Below, piece after piece: positions 57,887 to 64,000 of a DNA stretch of 64,000 nt (positions within the stretch are counted from its first letter, which is position 1; each line of letters starts with the position of its first letter). The position numbers were made by a program, and so were the translations under genes. The notes below the pieces were generated by a model. The model saw only the letters and a list, made by a program, of their open reading frames with translations. It made no database searches and was not told the origin of the DNA. This DNA comes from Oscillatoriophycideae cyanobacterium NC_groundwater_1537_Pr4_S-0.65um_50_18 (lineage in GTDB: Bacteria > Cyanobacteriota > Cyanobacteriia > Elainellales > Elainellaceae): the NCBI GenBank assembly GCA_016208305.1, contig JACQYI010000006.1:372001-436000 (forward strand), in the 5' to 3' direction.

Positions 57887-59689
57887 CTAAAGCTTTAGCA
57901 CCGCCATAAAAGCCTCTTGCGGCACATCGACTGTACCGATCGCCTTTAGGCGCTTCTTCCCTTTAGCCTGCTTCTGCAACAGCTTTTTCTTTCGGGAAAT
58001 ATCGCCGCCGTAGCACTTCGCCAACACATCTTTTCGCAATGCTGGGATATGTTCACTGGCGATGATCCGGCTACCGATCGTTGCCTGTAACGGAATCTTG
58101 AACTGGTGACGAGGAATCAGCTCTTTCAGCTTCTCCACCAAGGCTTTGCCAACATGATAGGCTTTGTCCCGATGAACGATCGTAGCCAGAGGATCGACCG
58201 GATCGCCATTGATCATCACATCTAGCTTCACCAAAGGATTTTCTCGATAGCCAATCAGGTGATACTCCATGCTGGCGTAGCCTCGCGATCGCGACTTCAT
58301 CTGGTCAAAAAAGTCTGTTACGACTTCTGCCAGAGGAATCTCGTAGGTCAGCGTGGTGCGCCCCTGAGTCAGATACTTCATATCGGTGAAGATGCCACGC
58401 CGATTTTGGCTCAGCTCCATCAACGCCCCTACATATTCTTCAGGGGTAATCATGTCTACCTTGACGTAGGGTTCCTCAATCTTCTCGCGATGCTGCGGGT
58501 CGGGCAGCAGACTGGGATTGTCAATAAATACTTCCTCACCGTTGATTTTGGTGACTTTGTAGATGACAGAGGGCGCAGTCGTGATCAGATCTAGGTTGTA
58601 TTCACGCTCTAGCCGCTCTTGGACAATCTCCATATGCAACAGCCCCAAGAAGCCGCAGCGGAAGCCAAACCCCATCGCGCTTGAGGTTTCTGGCTCATAC
58701 TGCAAAGCTGCGTCGTTGAGACGAAGTTTTTCTAACGCCTCCCGCAGGTCTTCAAACTGGTCAGCATCAGTCGGGAACAGGCCACAAAATACCATGGGCT
58801 TGGCTTCGGTATAGCCGGGTAGGGGTTCTTTGGCCGGAGCCGCCGAGAGCGTAATGGTATCGCCAACCCGCGCATCTTCCACTGATTTGATGGCTGCCGC
58901 TAAGTAGCCCACCTCTCCAGCATGAAGGGCATCAACCTGAATCTGGTTAGGCGAGAGCACGCCCAGTTCATCGATCTGATATTCCTTATGGGAAACCATA
59001 AACCGGACGCGATCGCCCTTTTTCACTGTGCCGTCCATAACGCGGAAATAGACAATTACCCCCCGATAGGCATCATAGTAGCTGTCAAAAATCAGCGCTC
59101 GTAGGGGCTGATCGACGGTATCTTGGGGCGGCGGCACCTTTTCGACGATCGCCTCTAAGATATCGACAATGCCAATGCCTTCTTTAGCTGAGGCATGAAT
59201 TGCATCACTGCAATCTAATCCAATAATTTCCTCAATTTCGCCTGCCACTCGATCTGGCTCTGCCCCAGGCAAATCGATTTTGTTAAGGACAGGAATGATT
59301 TCAAGATTGTTTTCTAGCGCCAGGTAGACATTGGCTAAAGTTTGCGCCTCTACCCCTTGGGAAGCATCCACCACCAGCAATGCTCCCTCACAGGCGGCTA
59401 ATGAGCGAGACACCTCATAGGAAAAATCGACATGCCCCGGTGTGTCAATCAAGTTCAGAACGTAGTCCTGGCCATCCTTTGCCTTGTAGTTCATCCGGGC
59501 AGCCTGGAGCTTAATCGTGATTCCCCGCTCTCGCTCCAGGTCCATATTGTCGAGCAACTGCTCTTTCATTTCACGGGCGCTAACCGTCCCGGTAGTTTGA
59601 AGTAAGCGATCGGCTAGGGTTGATTTGCCGTGGTCAATATGGGCAATAATTGAAAAATTGCGAATTCGAGAGACAGGTGCGTCAGTCAT
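57887..59689 (-). CDS. lepA: Elongation factor 4 (LepA)
   Basis: Translational GTPase that acts on stalled or misassembled ribosomes. 600 residues: P-loop AHIDHGKST (16-24), [15 protein letters not shown] (82-90), NKIDLP (136-141), then EF-Tu-like domain II, EF-G domains III and V and the LepA-specific C-terminal domain with [24 protein letters not shown], quoted in part. Length normal. Assignment firm. Confidence 0.98.
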   Translation of the reverse strand: MTDAPVSRIRNFSIIAHIDHGKSTLADRLLQTTGTVSAREMKEQLLDNMDLERERGITIKLQAARMNYKAKDGQDYVLNLIDTPGHVDFSYEVSRSLAACEGALLVVDASQGVEAQTLANVYLALENNLEIIPVLNKIDLPGAEPDRVAGEIEEIIGLDCSDAIHASAKEGIGIVDILEAIVEKVPPPQDTVDQPLRALIFDSYYDAYRGVIVYFRVMDGTVKKGDRVRFMVSHKEYQIDELGVLSPNQIQVDALHAGEVGYLAAAIKSVEDARVGDTITLSAAPAKEPLPGYTEAKPMVFCGLFPTDADQFEDLREALEKLRLNDAALQYEPETSSAMGFGFRCGFLGLLHMEIVQERLEREYNLDLITTAPSVIYKVTKINGEEVFIDNPSLLPDPQHREKIEEPYVKVDMITPEEYVGALMELSQNRRGIFTDMKYLTQGRTTLTYEIPLAEVVTDFFDQMKSRSRGYASMEYHLIGYRENPLVKLDVMINGDPVDPLATIVHRDKAYHVGKALVEKLKELIPRHQFKIPLQATIGSRIIASEHIPALRKDVLAKCYGGDISRKKKLLQKQAKGKKRLKAIGTVDVPQEAFMAVLKL

Positions 59690-59869
59690 ATAGCGGCTTG
59701 AAATAGGCGGCTGAAAGGTGTGTAAAGCAGAACGATCTGAATCAATGGGTAACCGCAGAGGCAGGTCAGCAGAGGCAAGTAAGAAAACACAGACTTGGCT
59801 TACAGGTAAGGCTGCTTAAGGTATTGTAATCCTTCCCTACCTCTCCCGTCTGTCTATAGACCCAGCATT

Positions 59870-59920
59870 GCGCAGCACAGACTTTTTGCGCAACACAGAC
59901 TTCTAGGCGCAACACAGACT
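59870..59920. repeat. Three spaced copies of a 14-bp unit, 18-19-bp period
   Basis: GCGCAGCACAGACT (59870), GCGCAACACAGACT (59888) and GCGCAACACAGACT (59907). Confidence 0.8.
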
Positions 59921-59947
59921 CACAGAGGTCTTGCTCAAGTCTTTTGC

Positions 59948-59973
59948 CAAGAAAGAACTTTATCAAGAAAGAA
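59948..59973. repeat. Tandem duplication, 16-bp period
   Basis: CAAGAAAGAA at 59948-59957 and 59964-59973. Confidence 0.65.
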
Positions 59974-60209
59974 TAATGTGCCGAGTGATTACCCAAAGCT
60001 CAGAAGTGATCCTACAGCCATTCCCCCTCACCTATTCACTCACCCACCCCTGCCCCTGAACGCTGCAAGGGGTATATCTTGCCCACCTTATAATCAAAGT
60101 TCAATAGGGTAAGGTTTAATGGATGAGAGGGATATTTGAACTCAATGAGTATAAAAACTCAATTAGTAGATTCCTTTTATCCTCTATATCAATCACTGAG
60201 GAATTTATC

Positions 60210-60449
60210 ATGACCGATCCCGTCGTTGAGTCCAAGTCTTCTCCTGAATTGGCTTCTGATAAAGTTAGTGTCTCTATTGAAATGGATGCTGAATTATTCG
60301 AGCAAATCAACCATCTGACGAATAATCCCAGTAAAGTGATTGAAGTTGCAGTACGGCAATGGCTGGGTGGTGGAAGGCGAGATGATGACTTAACGCGGAC
60401 TCTTCGCCGAAACCCTCCTGTTCCGCCCAAAGGAGAATGGAATGATTAA
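60210..60449 (+). CDS. Ribbon-helix-helix-like protein, solitary antitoxin or regulator
   Basis: 79 residues from the ATG at 60210 (MTDPVVESKSSPEL), preceded by GAGGAA; the frame reaches back to 60123 but that part does not look coding. The centre VSVSIEMDAELFEQINHL and SKVIEVAVRQWLGG has the beta-helix-helix pattern of MetJ/Arc or CcdA-like proteins. The C-terminal RRDDDLTRTLRRNPPVPPKG is basic and Pro-rich. Antitoxins of this sort usually precede a toxin gene, but none follows within 300 nt. It may be an orphan antitoxin or a small transcription factor. Confidence 0.68.
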   Translation: MTDPVVESKSSPELASDKVSVSIEMDAELFEQINHLTNNPSKVIEVAVRQWLGGGRRDDDLTRTLRRNPPVPPKGEWND

Positions 60450-60758
60450 TTACGTGAAGTTTCTGTGAGGCAATCTGGGTAGCCAGGTTAACTTAGCTTT
60501 ATTTTCCTTGGAATAATTTTCCTTTAGATGGGTGGTCTCTCGCTGAATTTGTGGTTTCTTAACGGGGTTTCTCTATGCCGCTCAACATGCAGTTAATCTG
60601 TATAGAGAGAGGCAACACTCAATCGGGAAGTCTAAGCTCGATAGCTGGATTTTAGCTCAAGTAAAATTCAGCATTTGAGCACCCACAGGCTGCATCTGCT
60701 CCGGTAAACCTGGGAAAGTGCTTCAACTCTTCACCTTGTAGTTTGCAGTTCTACGCTG
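60450..60758. other. Intergenic region, RHH gene to the histidine kinase
   Basis: About 310 nt; longest ATG frame is 22 codons. No toxin gene, repeat or clear promoter seen. Confidence 0.5.
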
Positions 60759-62564
60759 ATGACTTTGCCTAGCGATCGTCCATTTCCCATTACTCAGTCA
60801 GTGGTTCCAGTGGCACCTCAAAACTTTGGTGAGTTTCTATCGGTGCCCGGAGCTGATTTGGTCTTTACCCAAGACGGGGCAGGACAGTACTTATCGTTCT
60901 ATTGGCGAGAAGCAGAACGGTATGCACTAGACCCCACAGATGTGGTCTGCCGACCGATAGAAGAAACTTTCGCGCCAATGGCGATCGTTCCCTATCTCAA
61001 ATGGGTACATCAGGTTTTAAACTATCTAATTCCGATTCGGTTTGAGTGTCCGTTTGAGTATGCTGGCGAGTATCTGATCTTTGACCTAACGATCAGCCCC
61101 ATTTTAATGCCGCATGGCACGGCAACCACGACCGTCGTCATGGGACAGTTTTTGGGAAGTGCCAGCCGCGAAAGAGCTTTAGAAATTGTGAATACGCTGG
61201 TGCATTCCAGCATTTTTCCACGCTCCGATCGCTACCAAAAGCACCTCACCCAGGTGGTTTGGAACATCCGCCGCAGCCTTGATCTCGATACTATCTGGCA
61301 GCAAACGGTGGTAGGGTTAGGAGAAGCTTTGGGCGTGAGCCGCTGTCTCATCTTCCCCTATAAGGCTTCGAGCACGACACTCAAGGCTGTTGCTGAATAC
61401 TGTCAGCCCCCTCTAGAGCCACTTCATCTAGAACTGCCTGTTGCCGAAGATACCTATGTGGGTCAGGCACTTTCTACGCTGAAGCCCATTACGGTTGCCA
61501 GTCGGGCGGGCTGTGAGTCTGGGTTAGAACCCGCAGCCGCAGAGGAAATGCCATCGGTTTTGGCGATCGCCACTTGCTATCAAGATCAGCCCAATGGGCT
61601 AATAATTCTGCACCAAATTGACCCGGTGCGGATCTGGAGTGATGTAGAAATAGACTTGCTGCGAGAAATCGCCGAACAGGTGGGTACGGGCATCGCCCAT
61701 GCCATGCTGCTAGAAGAAAGCCGCAGTCTGGCGAGCGAATTGCAGCGGGTTAACGATAGCCTGATGCAGCAGCATCAAGAATTAGAAGAAGCCCGTCGTC
61801 AGGCTGAAGCGGCCTCCCGCCTCAAGAGTGATTTTCTGGCCAATACCTCTCATGAGCTGCGTACCCCCCTCAATGGCATGATTGGCTTCCTAAAGCTGAT
61901 CATTGACGGCATGGTAGATGACCCAGAAGAGCAGAGCCAGTTCATTGCAGAGGCTCACGGCTCGGCTATTATCTTGCTACAAATCATTAACGACATCTTA
62001 GACATCGCTAAGATCGAGGCGGGCAAGATGCAGCTTGAACTCAACCCCGTCAAGCTAGATGATCTGATGACTGCCGTAGAAAACTTTACGCGACCCCAGG
62101 CACAGCAAAAGCATCTCAGTTTTGAAATTCGCACGCCCGAAACCCACGATGAGGTGATTCTGTACGGCAACTACCAGCGGTTGCTGCAAGTCATGTTTAA
62201 TTTGGTCGGAAATGCCATCAAGTTTACGCACCAAGGTGAGATTACTATTACGGCAGAAGTAATTCCGGGCAAAATAGTGGTACAAAATGAGGAGAAACCG
62301 GGTAGAGTCAAAATTAGCGTTGCAGATACGGGCATTGGCGTGTCTTTAGAGAAGCAGGACAAGCTGTTTCAATCCTTTAGTCAGGTCGATGGTTCTCGCA
62401 CCCGGCAATATGGTGGCACTGGCCTGGGACTAGCCATCTCTCAAAAGCTAGTCGAGGCTATGGGCGGAGTTGTTAACTTCATTAGCTTGGGCGAAGGGTT
62501 AGGTTCAACCGTAACCTTCACTGTGCCGCTCTACCAGACTCCCCTCATGATCAGTACGCCTTAG
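60759..62564 (+). CDS. GAF-domain sensor histidine kinase
   Basis: A 601-residue cytosolic kinase without membrane helices. A PAS-like N-terminal domain (about 20-135: LVFTQDGAGQYLSFYW) is followed by a GAF domain (about 165-320). A short coiled coil (about 325-355) leads to HisKA with H365 in NTSHELRTPLNG, and HATPase_c has N box NAIKFT, G1 DTGIGV and G2 GGTGLGLAI. The GAF domain lacks a visible Cys-His chromophore motif (SRCLIFPYKA), so it is probably not a bilin photoreceptor. No receiver domain and no regulator gene next to it. Confidence 0.92.
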   Translation: MTLPSDRPFPITQSVVPVAPQNFGEFLSVPGADLVFTQDGAGQYLSFYWREAERYALDPTDVVCRPIEETFAPMAIVPYLKWVHQVLNYLIPIRFECPFEYAGEYLIFDLTISPILMPHGTATTTVVMGQFLGSASRERALEIVNTLVHSSIFPRSDRYQKHLTQVVWNIRRSLDLDTIWQQTVVGLGEALGVSRCLIFPYKASSTTLKAVAEYCQPPLEPLHLELPVAEDTYVGQALSTLKPITVASRAGCESGLEPAAAEEMPSVLAIATCYQDQPNGLIILHQIDPVRIWSDVEIDLLREIAEQVGTGIAHAMLLEESRSLASELQRVNDSLMQQHQELEEARRQAEAASRLKSDFLANTSHELRTPLNGMIGFLKLIIDGMVDDPEEQSQFIAEAHGSAIILLQIINDILDIAKIEAGKMQLELNPVKLDDLMTAVENFTRPQAQQKHLSFEIRTPETHDEVILYGNYQRLLQVMFNLVGNAIKFTHQGEITITAEVIPGKIVVQNEEKPGRVKISVADTGIGVSLEKQDKLFQSFSQVDGSRTRQYGGTGLGLAISQKLVEAMGGVVNFISLGEGLGSTVTFTVPLYQTPLMISTP

Positions 62565-62706
62565 ATACGATTCTGTTTGTGGGGTTAAGGAATTTTGTCG
62601 GATCTTTAAACCTGCGAGATGACCTAAAATCAAAGGCTTTGAAGGGAACACTAGAAAAAGTGAACACCAGATTTGAATCAGTCGCTTAACAGCAATTCTC
62701 AATGGG

Positions 62707-63309
62707 GTGGTCGAAGTGATCGAGGTCTTAGCCGTTCTTTCTCTATCTGCGGCCGCAGGGATGAGGATTGCGCTGCCTCTGCTGCTGATTGGCTTGCTGC
62801 AAAGCGATCGCCTCTGGTCTAATGTGCCCCTGCTCTCGGCTTTGCCGCCGCCTCTGGTACTAGGCGTATTGGTCAGTTGGTCATTGATTGAGCTGCTGTT
62901 TTCTAAAGAGCGGCTAGGGCAGCGCTGGCTGCAAGGTGTCCAGCTTTTATTTAGCCCCTTTGTCGGTGCGATCGTGGGAGTGACCGTTGCCCGAACGACA
63001 GCGCTTGAGGGCTGGCTGGTGGTTATTTTGGCCATCGTGGGTGGACTGGTGGCACTCGTGATCTATCTGGTGCAGTTGGGCTGGTTTTATCGGCTCAAGT
63101 CTGTGCCACTCTGGGTGATCTTTGCCCAAGATTTTTTGTGTGTGGCTTTAGTGCTGCTTGCCTTCGATGCGCCAAAGCAAGGAGGGCTGATTGTATTGCT
63201 GTTGCTGTGGCTCACCATTCGCAGTTCTACCGAGTGGCGACGCTGGTATCGCCAGCAGGGAGCCAAAGGCCAGAAAAATCCACGCCTGCACAAGCAAAAT
63301 CCAGATTAA
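62707..63309 (+). CDS. DUF4126 membrane protein
   Basis: A 200-residue protein with four to five membrane helices and the family start EVLAVLSLSAAAGMRIALPLLLIGLL, quoted in two overlapping parts as EVLAVLSLSAAAGMR and MRIALPLLLIGLL, plus FVGAIVGVTVARTTALEGW. It starts at GTG (62707) or GTG at 62716. The C-terminus is basic. Function unknown. Followed after 130 nt by another small membrane family gene on the same strand. Confidence 0.83.
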   Translation: MVEVIEVLAVLSLSAAAGMRIALPLLLIGLLQSDRLWSNVPLLSALPPPLVLGVLVSWSLIELLFSKERLGQRWLQGVQLLFSPFVGAIVGVTVARTTALEGWLVVILAIVGGLVALVIYLVQLGWFYRLKSVPLWVIFAQDFLCVALVLLAFDAPKQGGLIVLLLLWLTIRSSTEWRRWYRQQGAKGQKNPRLHKQNPD

Positions 63310-63439
63310 GCAATGCTATGAAGCCGACGGGTGCAAAAATCGTCTTAAGCCAATAAAGCAGAGTCTCATGTGATAATTTTGATGTCTCACTCAGTTTTTT
63401 GAGCGCTCAGCCGCAATCTTTACGCAAATTTTTACGCAG

Positions 63440-63961
63440 ATGCCTAGCCTACCCCCACCTTCTCAACCTTCTGCACCTGCTCCGACCCAGACCCATGCCC
63501 GTATGCGGCGGTTGCGGCAGTTGGGTCGGGTGTTAGACAGCGCGATCGGCATTCCTGGCACCAAGTTTCGGGTTGGGCTAGACCCCATTATTGGCCTGAT
63601 TCCAGGCGGCGGCGACACCGTAGGGATGATTCTTTCATCGTTTATTGTCCTAGAAGGGGCACGCCTAGGAGCCTCGAAATCAACGCTGAGCACGATGGCG
63701 TTTAATATTTTGGTGGAAACGATCGCCGGAACAGTGCCTGTAGTGGGCGATATTTTTGATGTCACCTGGAAATCAAACCTCCGCAATATTGATTTGCTAG
63801 AAGAACACTTAAAAATCCCTAAAGCTGAACAAAAGTCTAATCATGGGTTTGCTATTCTGCTGGTTGCGGGGCTAGCCCTTGCTTTTGTTGCCTGCATTGT
63901 GCTGTCTTTCTATCTATTGCGCTGGCTGTTTTATCTGTTTCAAGGTGCTGTTGCGGCCTAA
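63440..63961 (+). CDS. DUF4112 membrane protein
   Basis: A 173-residue protein with a Pro/Gln-rich N-terminus. The DUF4112 core has RLRQLGRVLDSAIGIPGTKF, GLDPIIGLIPGGGDTVGMIL and ETIAGTVPVVGDIFDVTWKS; a final membrane helix spans about 133-155. The two GxxPxxGD motifs are typical. Function unknown. A 16-bp tandem duplication covers its stop codon at the end of the window. Confidence 0.9.
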   Translation: MPSLPPPSQPSAPAPTQTHARMRRLRQLGRVLDSAIGIPGTKFRVGLDPIIGLIPGGGDTVGMILSSFIVLEGARLGASKSTLSTMAFNILVETIAGTVPVVGDIFDVTWKSNLRNIDLLEEHLKIPKAEQKSNHGFAILLVAGLALAFVACIVLSFYLLRWLFYLFQGAVAA

Positions 63962-63984
63962 CAGATGCTGCGGCCTAACAGATG
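63952..63984. repeat. Tandem duplication across a stop codon, 17-bp period
   Basis: TGCGGCCTAACAGATG at 63952-63967 and 63969-63984, exact. The first copy contains the TAA of the DUF4112 gene (63959-63961). Confidence 0.9.
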
Positions 63985-64000
63985 TGAGACAGCACCCGAT

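Larger units (their letters stand above)
59690..60209. other. Intergenic region upstream of lepA and the RHH gene
   Basis: About 520 nt between divergent genes. It holds a three-copy 14-bp repeat (59870-59920) and a 16-bp-period pair (59948-59973). No gene supported. Confidence 0.5.

Noticed and set aside
60450-60758. Toxin gene after the RHH protein
   Set aside because: Longest ATG frame is 22 codons; nothing toxin-like.

Overview
The window is chromosomal DNA of a cyanobacterium. It carries genes for photosynthesis proteins (PsaL, Psb34, the iron-stress chlorophyll protein IsiA with flavodoxin, the cytochrome c assembly protein CcsB) and many families known mainly from cyanobacteria (KGK, DUF3038/DUF4335, SigF-type sigma factor). 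The octamer GCGATCGC (HIP1) occurs throughout. Gene content resembles filamentous, Leptolyngbya-like lineages, but the genus cannot be fixed from sequence alone. I saw no insertion sequence, prophage, CRISPR array or rRNA operon. This is core chromosome with cyanobacterial accessory genes.

Layout. 0-10 kb: thrC, a two-gene DUF1611/dipeptide-epimerase operon, a methyltransferase-glycosyltransferase fusion, a double PPC-domain protein, YjbQ, hemB and sigF. 10-20 kb: a Bax-inhibitor-1 membrane protein, an SNF2 helicase followed by a SWIM zinc-finger protein, the DUF3038-DUF4335 pair, tilS and a KGK protein. 20-30 kb: ccsB, psb34, a large TPR protein convergent with a Cys-rich membrane protein, then the iron-stress operon isiA - 46-aa zinc ribbon - isiB - isiC, read on the minus strand behind a Fur-like palindrome, then a CFA-synthase-like methyltransferase and a TM2 protein. 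30-41 kb: a CHAT-protease/TPR membrane protein, a membrane protein with a helix-turn-helix-like end, a polytopic membrane protein, ppk1 and a HAD-phosphatase/HerA-type ATPase fusion. 41-47 kb: a stress-flavoured cluster (general-stress-like membrane protein, 34-aa membrane peptide, psaL, SDR, SRPBCC, DUF2231, DUF2993, a single-domain response regulator). 47-64 kb: tRNA-Thr and tRNA-Tyr, a CNNM/CorC protein, a GT39-like membrane protein, a 45-aa membrane peptide, an SGNH hydrolase overlapping a sugar kinase, purS and purQ, a TPR protein, DUF1232, fetB, lepA, a lone ribbon-helix-helix protein, a GAF histidine kinase, DUF4126 and DUF4112.

Themes. Several linked genes serve adaptation to light and iron: IsiA/flavodoxin/IsiC, a PsaL with a proline-rich loop, Psb34 and a FetB-type permease. 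Four ORFs too short for ordinary gene calling were found by reading the gaps: the isi zinc ribbon, two single-span membrane peptides behind strong ribosome binding sites, and one weaker candidate. Two sequence-level patterns are not explained by the genes. One is about twenty two- or three-copy tandem microduplications with 10-17 bp periods and unrelated units, at least six of them lying across a stop codon. The other is a set of long, nearly perfect palindromes sharing the core GCGC-TCC-GCGC at gene ends.
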